Positions 1-8,864 of a stretch of DNA of 37,485 nt are shown here, piece after piece; the first letter of the stretch is position 1; each line of letters begins with the position of its first letter. Source of the DNA: Melioribacter roseus (lineage in GTDB: Bacteria; Bacteroidota; Ignavibacteria; Ignavibacteriales; Melioribacteraceae). The DNA is taken from contig DYJK01000023.1 in the NCBI GenBank assembly GCA_020723165.1, positions 1 through 37,485 of the forward strand, written 5' to 3'. Position numbers and translations under genes: made by a program. Below the pieces are notes generated by a model. It searched no databases, was not told where the DNA came from, and saw nothing but the letters and a program-made list of their open reading frames with translations.

Positions 1-144
1 CGCAGTAGCAACTTGGTATAAGAGAGGCTGGAAAAGATGATGATTGGTTTTATCCATAAGTGTGATTTCGACATCAGTATTTTTTAGTGCTTTAGCAGCA
101 CTCAATCCCCCGAAACCGCCGCCAATGATTACAACTTTTTTCAT
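1..144 (-). CDS. ndh: Type II NADH dehydrogenase (NDH-2)-like FAD oxidoreductase, N-terminal 48 residues only
   Basis: Only the first 48 codons lie in the window; the gene runs off the left edge. The reading from ATG at 144 begins MKKVVIIGGGFGGLSAAKAL, a FAD-binding Rossmann motif (GGGFGG), followed by DKTNHHLFQPLLYQVATA. That second stretch is the hallmark of single-subunit, non-proton-pumping NADH:quinone oxidoreductases of the NDH-2 family, peripheral on the inner membrane face. The family call rests on these two blocks; the NAD-binding and membrane-anchor parts are not visible. It lies downstream of the PII gene but behind a strong terminator, so it is probably a separate transcript. Confidence 0.75.
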   Translation of the reverse strand, partial: MKKVVIIGGGFGGLSAAKALKNTDVEITLMDKTNHHLFQPLLYQVATA

Positions 145-210
145 ATTGTTTTCTGTTTGTTTACTAAATGATAACAAAATTCCAAATAAAAAAGTTGTAA
201 TGTCGCAAAA

Positions 211-252
211 CAGAAAAGCACGGATGGGAAAATTCCCAAACGTGCTTTTCTG
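211..252 (-). terminator. Strong stem-loop terminator after the PII gene
   Basis: A perfect 12-bp inverted repeat (cagaaaagcacg at 211-222, cgtgcttttctg at 241-252) encloses a second small dyad (gggaa/ttccc). On the minus strand the stem is followed by TTTTG. It lies 34 bp past the PII stop codon and separates that gene from the NDH-2 gene. Confidence 0.75.
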
Positions 253-285
253 TTACTAATTGAGAGGAGGCATTAGTAATAATTT

Positions 286-657
<372 letters not shown>

Positions 658-666
658 TCAGATTTA

Positions 667-1389
667 TTAGAGACTAAATCCCAATACGTAAAATAAATTT
701 TCACTCGCTGGATTTAAAATTACAGAGCCAAAAATCGGTATACTAAAACTATCGCTTATTTTAATGCCTCTTGTAGCAGTGAAGCCGACATTAATAATAC
801 TAAAATCAGTTACACCATAATAACCGCTATCCTCTCCAGGAGTACCGCCAACAAAAAATGATAATCCAACATCCTCGACAGAAGTTACATATCCAACTTG
901 AAAATAAATCGGATTGTTTGCAACATTATAAAGGAAAGAATTAAAACTTAATGAAATTGGAAAACTCTCCGGTCCGGTATATCCAACATTCAATTCGATA
1001 AAATGCGCACCGGGGCCTTCTTCATCATTATGATTATGAATATTCCCGATTTTAGTTCCACTGTTCGGGTTTGTATAATCGGTAAATCCGAGACTCAAAC
1101 TGCCGGATTCGCTCAAAGCAAAAGAATAGCTTGCATAGATATCAATTTCTTCCAGAGCATTCTCGTTGGCAAAAGCATAGGCGCCCCAAAATCCGGCTGC
1201 AAAACCTCCCGTTGTTAATTTAACATTTGGCTGAAGACTTGGCGTATTAGCACCTAAATCGATACCGCGCCAAATATATCTGCTGACAAAATCAGCATTG
1301 ACAGATAGGGATTGTGAAAAAGTAGAACTGGCAAAAACAATTATTAATATCGTACTAATTCCTAAAAGATTTTTTATAGAAAATTTCAT
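667..1389 (-). CDS. TorF-family-like outer membrane protein in the ammonium cluster
   Basis: The 240-residue product starts at ATG 1389, chosen over an upstream GTG because GGAG lies 5 nt before it. The signal peptide begins MKFSIKNLLGISTILIIVFA and probably ends after TFS, before QSLSV. The mature part opens with ADFVSRYIWRGIDLG, typical of the TorF/TIGR02001 group of putative porins. It continues with alternating hydrophobic/polar strands and ends in an aromatic-hydrophobic terminus (YVLGFSL), as expected for an outer membrane beta-barrel. Its position between amtB and the PII gene suggests a part in nitrogen uptake, but the transported substrate is unknown and the functional link is inference. 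Confidence 0.7.
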   Translation of the reverse strand: MKFSIKNLLGISTILIIVFASSTFSQSLSVNADFVSRYIWRGIDLGANTPSLQPNVKLTTGGFAAGFWGAYAFANENALEEIDIYASYSFALSESGSLSLGFTDYTNPNSGTKIGNIHNHNDEEGPGAHFIELNVGYTGPESFPISLSFNSFLYNVANNPIYFQVGYVTSVEDVGLSFFVGGTPGEDSGYYGVTDFSIINVGFTATRGIKISDSFSIPIFGSVILNPASENLFYVLGFSL

Positions 1390-1435
1390 ATTCACTCCAA
1401 TGTAAAGTTAATGACTGAGATTTTTTTCAATAGTT

Positions 1436-2725
1436 TTATGATACCTTTTCAAATTCCGGATAAGCTTCCATACCATGTTCACCAATATCCAGACCTTCAA
1501 TTTCTTCTTTTTCCGATACACGAATTCCAATAACTTTCTTTAATATCGTCCAAACAATAAATGAAACAACAAAAGTAAACGCACCAACAGAAACAACACC
1601 TATTAATTGGCTGATAAACAATCCAAATCCACCACCAAAGAATAAACCATTACCGGTTGTGCCGGGCATAAAAACATCCTGGGCAAATAGACCAACTGCC
1701 AATGTTCCAAAAACTCCATTAGCTAAATGGACACCTAAAGCGCCAACCGGGTCATCAATTTTAAGTTTATCAAATGCAATTACTGCGTAAACAACTATAA
1801 CACCAGCAACAGCACCAATTATTAATGAACTACCAACGCTTATATATGCACAGCCGGCTGTTACAGCTACAAGTCCGGCAAGACAGCCATTAATCGTCAT
1901 ACTAAGATCGGGCTTACCTAAAACTAACCATGCTACTGCGGTAGAGCTTAGCAATCCAGCTATAGCAGCACTGTTAGTAGTTATACATATACGGGCGATT
2001 GCTTCCGGATCAGCAGCCATGGTACTACCGGGATTAAAACCGAACCATCCGAGCCAAAGTACTAAAACACCAATAGTAGCTGAAGTCATATTATGTCCGG
2101 GTATTGGAAAAATTTTCCCGTCTTTATACTTCCCGATTCTTGGACCTAATATAATGGCTCCGGTTAGTGCTGCCCAGCCACCAACAGAGTGTACTACCGT
2201 AGAACCGGCAAAATCCCAGAACCCAAGTTTGGCAAGCCAACCACCACCCCAAATCCAATGCCCGGTAACCGGATATATGAATGCAACTAATACAAATGAA
2301 AAAATTATAAATGCGATATATTTAATTCTTTCAGCTACGGCACCTGATACAATAGTTGCTGCGGTTCCGGCAAATACTAGTTGAAAGAAAAATTTAGCTA
2401 AAAGAGGAACGCTCGCCCAACCCATTGACGAGTAAACCCCGGAATAAGAATCTCCGGAAGCCGGACTATTGTCCGATCCACTTAATCCTAGAAGACCTGA
2501 CAATCCAAAGAAATCGTTTCCATCACTAAACATTAATCCCCACCCGATTACCCAAAATGCTAATGATGAGATTGCAAAGACAATAAAGTTTTTTGAAAGT
2601 ATGTTAACCGTATTCTTACTTCTCGCAAATCCGGATTCTACAAGAGCGAAACCAAGATTCATAAAAAACACAAGCATGGCAGTAAATAACACCCACATTG
2701 TGTCAAAAATTATTTTGTTATCCAT
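1436..2725 (-). CDS. amtB: Ammonium transporter AmtB
   Basis: This 429-residue polytopic inner membrane protein forms the ammonium channel. Visible Amt/Rh blocks include an N-terminal helix with FMNLGFALVESGFARSKN, the WIWGGGWL and STVVHSVGGWAALTGA pore region, and HNMTSATIGVLVLWLGWFGF. A C-terminal GLDIGEHGMEAYPE matches the cytoplasmic tail that contacts PII/GlnK. There are about 11 transmembrane segments and no cleaved signal peptide is evident. It begins 46 bp upstream of the outer membrane protein gene and heads an amtB-omp-glnK unit. The start is an ATG with AGGAG 8 nt upstream. Regulation by nitrogen status is expected from the family but no clear sigma54 site was seen upstream. Confidence 0.95.
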   Translation of the reverse strand: MDNKIIFDTMWVLFTAMLVFFMNLGFALVESGFARSKNTVNILSKNFIVFAISSLAFWVIGWGLMFSDGNDFFGLSGLLGLSGSDNSPASGDSYSGVYSSMGWASVPLLAKFFFQLVFAGTAATIVSGAVAERIKYIAFIIFSFVLVAFIYPVTGHWIWGGGWLAKLGFWDFAGSTVVHSVGGWAALTGAIILGPRIGKYKDGKIFPIPGHNMTSATIGVLVLWLGWFGFNPGSTMAADPEAIARICITTNSAAIAGLLSSTAVAWLVLGKPDLSMTINGCLAGLVAVTAGCAYISVGSSLIIGAVAGVIVVYAVIAFDKLKIDDPVGALGVHLANGVFGTLAVGLFAQDVFMPGTTGNGLFFGGGFGLFISQLIGVVSVGAFTFVVSFIVWTILKKVIGIRVSEKEEIEGLDIGEHGMEAYPEFEKVS

Positions 2726-3032
2726 TATTTAGTCTCCTTTTATTACTAGATTTTTTATAAATATTTAGTTAACAAAAAAACTATATGTAACACTGCTGCA
2801 TTGTTATCCTCCGCTAATTTGTTATTGTTATATAAACTTATGTGACATCGACTTAGTTTTATCAACTATTTTTATTTTTTACCTAATAATGTTTGTTATA
2901 ATATACGAGATATGTTAATAATTTAGGAATCCTAACCCGTAATATAAAATTATTAATGCAATTGTCAAGTATTACCTAAATATATTATGTATAGGTGGTA
3001 AGTATTTTAAAGAAGTGAGGGGTAAAATAAAA
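2726..3032 (-). promoter_or_regulatory. 307-bp non-coding region upstream of amtB
   Basis: There is no credible gene here. The stretch is very AT-rich and should hold the amtB promoter and the end of the lptD transcript. Candidate minus-strand elements are a TTG (complement of 2966-2968) followed after 19 nt by TATATTA, and a weaker TTG-N22-TAAGTTTA around 2834-2865. Neither is compelling. A short ACCTA/TAGGT dyad around 2976-2997 might help end the lptD message. No GG-N10-GC sigma54 element was found. Confidence 0.35.
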
Positions 3033-5639
3033 TTAAAGTCTTCCTGAGTATAAGCCGCTTGATTTGGTAACCTTTAGATCCTTAAACTCAGGGGCTTTCA
3101 TTCTAATTTCAAAACGGAAACCTCTGTATGTACCAAGTGGATTCCAAGTGAAATTCATTTCCCAGCAGTGGAGATCGCGATAGATTGTAATTTGAGGTGC
3201 AGAAATTTCTTTTCTTTCAAAATCATAGCTGCCTCTTACCGTAAACTTCCAATACTCAGTCAAGCTGAAACTGAGATTAGCACTTACGTTTGAATTTTTA
3301 GTTACTTCATCCGGGTTCCGTTTAGAAAGATTATAGTTGTAGTTTAGACTTAAATTCCATGGGATGCTGAAATCAGGTGTCTCTGTTTCTTCATAAATTG
3401 AGTTAGTATAAGTAGATTTTTTAAATAACTCTTCTTCTTTATCCTCTGCTCTCTGTGAAGGCTTACTCTTAGTTTCTTGTTTTTCACCGGTAAGATTTGC
3501 AGAAATCGAAAAGTAAAAATTCTTTAATCTGAACAAACCTTTTCCGGCAGATGCCAGTGTTCTGTCAATTATTTTCTTATTTACAAAATCATAAAAAGTA
3601 TATGTTGATGAACCATTAAAACTTAACAAGGAGCCGATCTGAGTTCGGTAACTTAAATTTAGATCCGACAGTTTAAGACTATCAGCCGCAAAATTGTAAC
3701 CAACATTTGCATCAAAGTTCAGCAATTGAATTTTATTACTATCATTCGACTTGGTAGTATCGCTGGGATCTTTGGCTGTTTTAATTTCAAAAACATTGCC
3801 GACAGAAAAATTTATGTTTTGATTTTCACCAGAACCTGAACCGCCAAATATTTGATCACCGTATCTATCATACTTAACAACTTTCCCTTGCGCATCAACA
3901 TACGAGCCCCAATATCCCCATTGATCGGCGGAAAAATCGGGGAAATATTGATAAGAAATTCTCGGGGTGATTGTGTGTCTAAATGCTTCAATTCCCAAAA
4001 TATTTGGCTGAATTATCCCGTATAATTTTGTTGAAGCAGATAAACTCATTTGAAAAGTTCGAACAAAATTGATTTCTTTAATTTCCCTGGTAACTAGAGA
4101 ATCAACTTTTTTAATTTCGCCGGTTGTAGAATCTAATTTTTCAATTATAAAATTTTCTTGTTCAATTCTTTTGTTGTACCACTTTTCGGTATAAGAAAAA
4201 CTTGGTGAGATATTAAAATAGCCAACTTTTGGAGAAGCACTAACATCTATATCGTGTTGAATGCCACCACGTATTTTCAACGTTCCGCTTTCTTTTTTTC
4301 TATTGTTTTGAAATGTTCCTGAATAACTATACCCAATATATTCGTACCATTTCTTGCTGCTTGTGGAAGTGTTTTCTTCTTCGGCAAACGGATAAGCAGT
4401 TTGTTTAGAGAAATAAATACGCGGCAGTAATTCATCAATAGTTCCGGAATCCAGGTCTTGAGTTCTGCTGTAACTAAAATTTAAGCTCTTATCGTCTCCC
4501 CATTTTTTATTAAACGTTGCTGATGATGTAATACTTCTTCTTAAAAGATTATTATAATCAATACTGTTGCGGTTCAAAAAATTTGAAGATTGAAAACTAA
4601 GTTTAGCATTCAGACTCATTGTCGGGTCTATAGTCTGACTATGCAAGACAGAAAGGAGCCAATCGGTTCCATCTTGTTTATATGCCAACGGATCGTTTTC
4701 CTCGCCAACTTTAATTCTAGAATACCCGGCTTCTATAATGGCGTTAAAATCATAACGTTCTGCATAACGAAAACGGCTTCGTAATCCATAACCTCCTTTA
4801 GTATAATAATCACCGGACAAACTAAGATCCATATAATCATTCATCGCCCAAAAATATCCGAAGTTGTGAAAATATTGTCCTCTGCTTATATCTTGTCCGT
4901 ATGTTGGGACAATAATCCCTGATCTTCTTCCAGATTTATTTGGAAAGACACCGAATGGAAGCGGAATTGGGAAAGGTACACCACCGATATTCATAAAAAT
5001 CCATCTTGCAATAATTTTATCACCTTGAATAACTTTCATTTGATCGGCAGTAAAATATGTATGGGGTGTATCTTCTTCGCATGTTGTGAACATCCCGTTA
5101 TCAATAAAGTATGTTTCTTTATCCAACTTTTTAACTTTTTCACCTTCGTAACGCGAATCATCTTCTTTATTCTTTGCCATTGAGATATAACCGCTTTGAT
5201 TTTTAAAATTATACCTCAACCACGTACCTTCATACGCTTCTCCACCTTCGGTTAAGACGGGGGTGTTTTTCAATTTGCCCTTTGCTGAATCTGCGGTATC
5301 TGCTATGCCGTACGCTTCTAATTCATTTGTATCATAATCAATAAATATCTTTGCACTTTTTAACCCAGTGTCCTTGTATTTCAAATCACCGGAGCCGTAG
5401 ATAAACATTTTTTTGTTCCGTACATCATAAATAAGCGAATCTGTTGCTGCCGCAGTAATTACAGAAGTGATATCAGATTTTTTAGTTTTAGTTGAATCAG
5501 TAACAGTAGAATCAGGTAAAACAGTTTTAACTGAATCAGGTATAATTTTAGTCGTATCACTTTGTTGACCAAACACGTGTTTAGCAAACAGAAACGTAAG
5601 GACAAAAAGTATAAAATATTTTTTGCTTCGATTGATCAA
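3033..5639 (-). CDS. lptD: LPS-assembly protein LptD (OstA-like outer membrane protein)
   Basis: The 868-residue product inserts lipopolysaccharide into the outer leaflet of the outer membrane. A signal peptide (MINRSKKYFILFVLTFLFAKHVFG) is followed by a Thr/Asp/Ser-rich linker. An OstA/LptA-like beta-jellyroll spans roughly residues 65-190 (DSLIYDVRNKKMFIYGSGDL, then repeated short strands). The large C-terminal barrel begins near GRRSGIIVPTYGQD. The start codon is TTG: no in-frame ATG or GTG lies between it and an upstream stop, and only this start gives a signal peptide. No good Shine-Dalgarno is visible, so translation may be coupled to the upstream gene, whose stop is 37 bp away. It is the last gene of the five-gene envelope operon. 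Confidence 0.87.
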   Translation of the reverse strand: MINRSKKYFILFVLTFLFAKHVFGQQSDTTKIIPDSVKTVLPDSTVTDSTKTKKSDITSVITAAATDSLIYDVRNKKMFIYGSGDLKYKDTGLKSAKIFIDYDTNELEAYGIADTADSAKGKLKNTPVLTEGGEAYEGTWLRYNFKNQSGYISMAKNKEDDSRYEGEKVKKLDKETYFIDNGMFTTCEEDTPHTYFTADQMKVIQGDKIIARWIFMNIGGVPFPIPLPFGVFPNKSGRRSGIIVPTYGQDISRGQYFHNFGYFWAMNDYMDLSLSGDYYTKGGYGLRSRFRYAERYDFNAIIEAGYSRIKVGEENDPLAYKQDGTDWLLSVLHSQTIDPTMSLNAKLSFQSSNFLNRNSIDYNNLLRRSITSSATFNKKWGDDKSLNFSYSRTQDLDSGTIDELLPRIYFSKQTAYPFAEEENTSTSSKKWYEYIGYSYSGTFQNNRKKESGTLKIRGGIQHDIDVSASPKVGYFNISPSFSYTEKWYNKRIEQENFIIEKLDSTTGEIKKVDSLVTREIKEINFVRTFQMSLSASTKLYGIIQPNILGIEAFRHTITPRISYQYFPDFSADQWGYWGSYVDAQGKVVKYDRYGDQIFGGSGSGENQNINFSVGNVFEIKTAKDPSDTTKSNDSNKIQLLNFDANVGYNFAADSLKLSDLNLSYRTQIGSLLSFNGSSTYTFYDFVNKKIIDRTLASAGKGLFRLKNFYFSISANLTGEKQETKSKPSQRAEDKEEELFKKSTYTNSIYEETETPDFSIPWNLSLNYNYNLSKRNPDEVTKNSNVSANLSFSLTEYWKFTVRGSYDFERKEISAPQITIYRDLHCWEMNFTWNPLGTYRGFRFEIRMKAPEFKDLKVTKSSGLYSGRL

Positions 5640-5676
5640 AGTATAACAACTTTAATTTATGAATGTGATGCTTACA

Positions 5677-6276
5677 TCAAAATGATTTATCTACAATTGT
5701 AATTTCGTCAGGGTATTGAATTTTGCCAATCGGGGTACCAATGACCGGTTTTGTCATAAGTTTAATATTAGATGTTGAACTTCCTACTCCGCCTAATTTT
5801 AAAACAATACCAAGCACGTTATCAAGATTTTTGTCTTTAATTGTTTTTGCAACATCAAATTCAACATCCAAAGGGATGATAACATTTTCACCTTTACCCG
5901 GAATAAAAACCGGTGCTTTGATATTACCAGCTACTGTTTCTTTGTCCTCTATAAATAAGCGCCACGGGAAAGATTCGATTGTTAAATCAGTACTTTCAAA
6001 TCCTCCACTTGCATCATTCGGATTTTTTGCTTCGACATTTATGTTAAATGTTAACGGTAATTTACCTTGCAAAAGCGATGAAGTTAGTTTCAATAATTCA
6101 ACTGAAGTAAAATCCTTAACAGTTGTTTTATTTGAGATTTGAATACCGGCAAGCTTGTAATTCTTTGCAGAATGAATTCTAAACTTCAATCGTGAAAAAT
6201 TTTCTGCTGTTTGGAAAAGAGAACATGATGTTACAATGTGCCCGGCAATAATCCCGATTATAAGAACTCTTTTCAT
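5677..6276 (-). CDS. Lipoprotein with an LEA-type-2-like domain
   Basis: The 199-residue product has a short signal sequence ending in a lipobox-like VTSC (Cys18), so it is probably a lipid-anchored periplasmic protein. The body has the rhythm of LEA-2/immunoglobulin-like beta proteins: LKLTSSLLQGKLPLTFNINV, then an Asn-Pro-Asn step (EAKNPNDASG), then a second strand set (VIIPLDVEFDV). The start codon overlaps the stop of the Gfo/Idh gene by ATGA, and lptD follows 37 bp later. The context suggests an envelope role, possibly in outer membrane assembly. The LEA-2 assignment is by pattern and the exact function is not known. Confidence 0.6.
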   Translation of the reverse strand: MKRVLIIGIIAGHIVTSCSLFQTAENFSRLKFRIHSAKNYKLAGIQISNKTTVKDFTSVELLKLTSSLLQGKLPLTFNINVEAKNPNDASGGFESTDLTIESFPWRLFIEDKETVAGNIKAPVFIPGKGENVIIPLDVEFDVAKTIKDKNLDNVLGIVLKLGGVGSSTSNIKLMTKPVIGTPIGKIQYPDEITIVDKSF

Positions 6277-7262
6277 GATAGTTTAGATTCATTAATTTTT
6301 TTTATGATCATTTCAGCAACCTTCAATGCTTTTAATCCATCAGAGCCGGTTATCGGCGGTTTTGTTTTATTATTGATCGAATCAACAAACAATTGTAATT
6401 CATGCCTTAGCGCATTAATTTCAACTTGTTCCGGTTGTTCGTAAATAACAACTTTTTTCTTCTCACCAACACCAATCTCGCCAAAATTGACAAAAGAATT
6501 TTCGGGTAATTTTTCCGGGTGGACTAACCGATAAACTTCCGATGTTCCCGAAATAAAATCTAAAGTTATATAAGCGTCTCTCTGGAACATTCTCATCTTT
6601 CTCAACTTTTTCTGTGAAATACGACTTGCTGTGACATTCGCAACAGCCCCATTTTCAAACTCGATTCTCGCGTTTGCAATGTCAATCGAATCCGATACGA
6701 CCGGTACTCCGCTTGCCCTAACATCTTTAACATCACTTTTGACTAAACTCAAAATTATATCAATATCGTGAATCATTAAGTCCAGCACAACGGCTACATC
6801 GGTGCCGCGCGGATTGAATTGTGATAACCGATCGGTTTGAATAAACATCGGGTTCAAATCATATTGTTCCAACGAAACAAGTGCCGGGTTGAAGCGCTCG
6901 ATGTGACCTACCTGAAAGTTCAGATTCTTTTCATTAGAAATTTTTACCAATTCTTCTGCTTCCCATATCTGGGATGTAATTGGTTTTTCAACAAAGACAT
7001 GCTTGTTATTTTCAAACGCTAGTTTTACTAATTCATAATGTGCACTTGTTGATGCAACAATAATAACAGCATGGACTTGATTAAATAAATCATTAATATT
7101 TTGGTAAGCAGCAACATTAAATTCATCAGCAACTTTTTTAGCTTTTTCCGAATCGACATCATAAATGCCGGCTAAGATTCCATTCTCAACTTGTTGGAAT
7201 AGTTTTGTATGAAGTTTACCAAGATGCCCGGTACCGATTATACCAACTTTTAATTTTTCCAT
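6273..7262 (-). CDS. Gfo/Idh/MocA-family NAD(P)-dependent oxidoreductase
   Basis: The 329-residue product has an N-terminal Rossmann fold with GIIGTGHLGKLH (residues 8-19) and the family signature EKPI after a VFV strand at about residue 92. A C-terminal alpha/beta domain carries DLMIHDIDIILSL, containing the usual HD(I)D substrate/catalytic region. Members oxidise or reduce sugar or polyol hydroxyls with NAD(P). The substrate cannot be read from sequence. It sits inside the lptD operon, overlapping both neighbours (13 bp with the DUF5103-like gene, 4 bp with the lipoprotein), so a role in making an envelope sugar is a reasonable inference. Confidence 0.85.
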   Translation of the reverse strand: MEKLKVGIIGTGHLGKLHTKLFQQVENGILAGIYDVDSEKAKKVADEFNVAAYQNINDLFNQVHAVIIVASTSAHYELVKLAFENNKHVFVEKPITSQIWEAEELVKISNEKNLNFQVGHIERFNPALVSLEQYDLNPMFIQTDRLSQFNPRGTDVAVVLDLMIHDIDIILSLVKSDVKDVRASGVPVVSDSIDIANARIEFENGAVANVTASRISQKKLRKMRMFQRDAYITLDFISGTSEVYRLVHPEKLPENSFVNFGEIGVGEKKKVVIYEQPEQVEINALRHELQLFVDSINNKTKPPITGSDGLKALKVAEMIIKKINESKLS

Positions 7263-8497
7263 AACTCCCCGGAATTAATTTTTTGATAACCTATAATTTT
7301 ATCATAACCGCCTTTCTCTTGCGATTCGTAAAAAAGAAAAATATTATACTCATTATTTGTTTCCCAAAAATTTCCTTCCAATATATGCCAATCGATATTT
7401 CTCACTTCGTCTCCTACTAAATCCCCGGTTACATATTGATAATCGTAAACACCCCGTTTTAGTTGAAGTTGTAAATTCAGTAAACCGTTATCATCAAACA
7501 TTTCATATTTGGGCAAAACTTTCCAATCATTAAATGATCCGACAAGGAAAACCGATGATGTAATGTTTTCAGGCGGACGGATTTTGAAATTTACTTTTAC
7601 ATATTCGGAATAATCATTTCTGTAATCAAGAAATATCGAGCCGCCGTTCAAATCACGCAATCCTTTTTTGAAAAAATTGGATGTTTCAATCCCGGTATGC
7701 TGCGGATTTATTACGGGTTGATTAAAACGATTCTCATCCCGGAAATCTGTATTGCGATACTCGTTACCCGGCAACAAATCTTTTGCAACAAAAACAAAAC
7801 GATCGCTGCCATTCCATTCATAGTAATTCGTTAAATGATTCAATTGACGATCAACAATTATTGGGTAGGATACTTTTTTGTTTTCAATTATCTCTATCAT
7901 CTTTACACCGGTAGGAAACACAGAATCCGGGAGATTGAAAAATGTTTTAATTGAAATTGATCTACCGAGATCTACCGGTTCCGGAATCGAACCTTCAACC
8001 CGACCCTTATCGATAGCAACTTTTAATTTTACTTCTTTTGATACTACATAAAACCGACCCTCACCATAAATACGGTCCCTTTCATTTTGATCAACAATAA
8101 AAAATTTCCATTTACCGGGGAACGGAAAATTTACATTTTGGTTAGGAAATGTACCGGTGTAATGATATTTAGCGCCTTTAACTCTTAACGAAAGCCGGTC
8201 CAACCAAAGATTATTTTCGGCATCGTACCTTGGGTTCAGTAAAAAAACATTTTCATACGGTTGCCAATTAATATCGCAAAATCTAAAAAGAAGCATCAAA
8301 TTCGGCTGGTATTCTCCATCAGTATCAAATTCAATCGTAATATTATTCATATTTGGATTTGTAGAATCGATAACCGGCAGATCAGTTTGATCGGTGGATG
8401 AAAAAACACGGAGACTTTTTATCTGAAAATCCTGAGATAAAAGTGTATTGTTAAAGAAAATTAGCGAGACAAGAATTATTAAAATATTTCTACGCAT
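7250..8497 (-). CDS. DUF5103 (type IX secretion plug-like) secreted protein with a C-terminal CBM48/AMPK-like domain
   Basis: The 415-residue product has a signal peptide (MRRNILIILVSLIFFNNTLLS, cleavage before QDFQIKSL). The N-terminal half resembles DUF5103 proteins: ITIEFDTDGEYQPNLMLLFR, the LNPRYDAENN block and FPFPGKWKFFIVDQ. Near the C terminus, SSVFLVGSFNDWKVLPKYEM followed by a GVYDYQYV strand is a typical E-set glycogen-binding-like (CBM48/AMPK-beta) fold. DUF5103 proteins are Bacteroidota-specific and have been linked to the plug of the type IX translocon. Whether this one serves that machine is inference, as no other T9SS gene is in the window. The ATG start lies inside the end of the upstream small gene (19-bp overlap). 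Confidence 0.65.
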   Translation of the reverse strand: MRRNILIILVSLIFFNNTLLSQDFQIKSLRVFSSTDQTDLPVIDSTNPNMNNITIEFDTDGEYQPNLMLLFRFCDINWQPYENVFLLNPRYDAENNLWLDRLSLRVKGAKYHYTGTFPNQNVNFPFPGKWKFFIVDQNERDRIYGEGRFYVVSKEVKLKVAIDKGRVEGSIPEPVDLGRSISIKTFFNLPDSVFPTGVKMIEIIENKKVSYPIIVDRQLNHLTNYYEWNGSDRFVFVAKDLLPGNEYRNTDFRDENRFNQPVINPQHTGIETSNFFKKGLRDLNGGSIFLDYRNDYSEYVKVNFKIRPPENITSSVFLVGSFNDWKVLPKYEMFDDNGLLNLQLQLKRGVYDYQYVTGDLVGDEVRNIDWHILEGNFWETNNEYNIFLFYESQEKGGYDKIIGYQKINSGELWKN

Positions 8498-8718
8498 TTT
8501 ATAGAAGTATATGGAATGAATATGTTAAAAGTTTGTTTCTCGCGCGTGGATTCAAGCAAAATTCCATCGTCGTAAGCGGCAGTAAGTTTACCTACTTTAA
8601 ATACTATTTCATAAAATGTAGGTTCTTTATCATCATCCTGGCCATAAACAACACCGTAGTTTTCAAACAATGTAACATTCAAAGTTTTGTCTTTGAATTG
8701 ATTCCAGTCCAATTTCAT
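8479..8718 (-). CDS. Small conserved-looking protein of unknown function
   Basis: The 79-residue product is not recognised. It is acidic, without signal peptide or membrane segment, and predicted to be mostly beta (LNVTLFENYGVVYGQ, YEIVFKVGKLTAAYDD, FNIFIPYTSIKCVEIF). The last block resembles the end of a small beta-barrel fold, but no family is claimed. It has an AAGGTG site 4 nt before ATG, overlaps the following DUF5103-like gene by 19 bp and lies directly after a good promoter. It is therefore very probably a real, first gene of the envelope operon. Confidence 0.7.
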   Translation of the reverse strand: MKLDWNQFKDKTLNVTLFENYGVVYGQDDDKEPTFYEIVFKVGKLTAAYDDGILLESTREKQTFNIFIPYTSIKCVEIF

Positions 8719-8754
8719 GAATCACCTTTGTAAGTGAGAGGTTAATTTTTGTTC

Positions 8755-8785
8755 AAAAAGTAGTTAAAAATGGATTCTTTTACAA
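8755..8785 (-). promoter_or_regulatory. Bacteroidota-type promoter of the envelope/lptD operon
   Basis: On the minus strand TTG (complement of 8783-8785) is followed after exactly 20 nt by TACTTTTT (complement of 8755-8762). This matches the Bacteroidota -33/-7 pattern TTTG-N19/20-TAnnTTTG. Transcription would start near 8748, about 30 nt before the ATG at 8718. Confidence 0.55.
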
Positions 8786-8828
8786 TTGATAAAGATTTAC
8801 TGGAGATTTAAGAAATGAGTTTATAGGA

Positions 8829-8853
8829 AAAGCGGTAGTAAAACTACCGCTTT
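8829..8853 (-). terminator. Rho-independent terminator of the DUF4097 gene
   Basis: A perfect hairpin aaagcggtagt-aaa-actaccgcttt lies just after the DUF4097 stop codon at 8865. On the minus strand it is followed by TTTTCC. Confidence 0.75.
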
Positions 8854-8864
8854 GGAAATGTATA

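Noticed and set aside
2019-2384. Plus-strand open frame opposite amtB
   Set aside because: It is a Pro/Ser-rich shadow of the antisense frame of a clearly conserved gene, with no start signals.
2964-3005. Terminator after lptD
   Set aside because: The ACCTA/TAGGT dyad is short, has a long AT loop and no clean U-tract, so it is not listed as a terminator.
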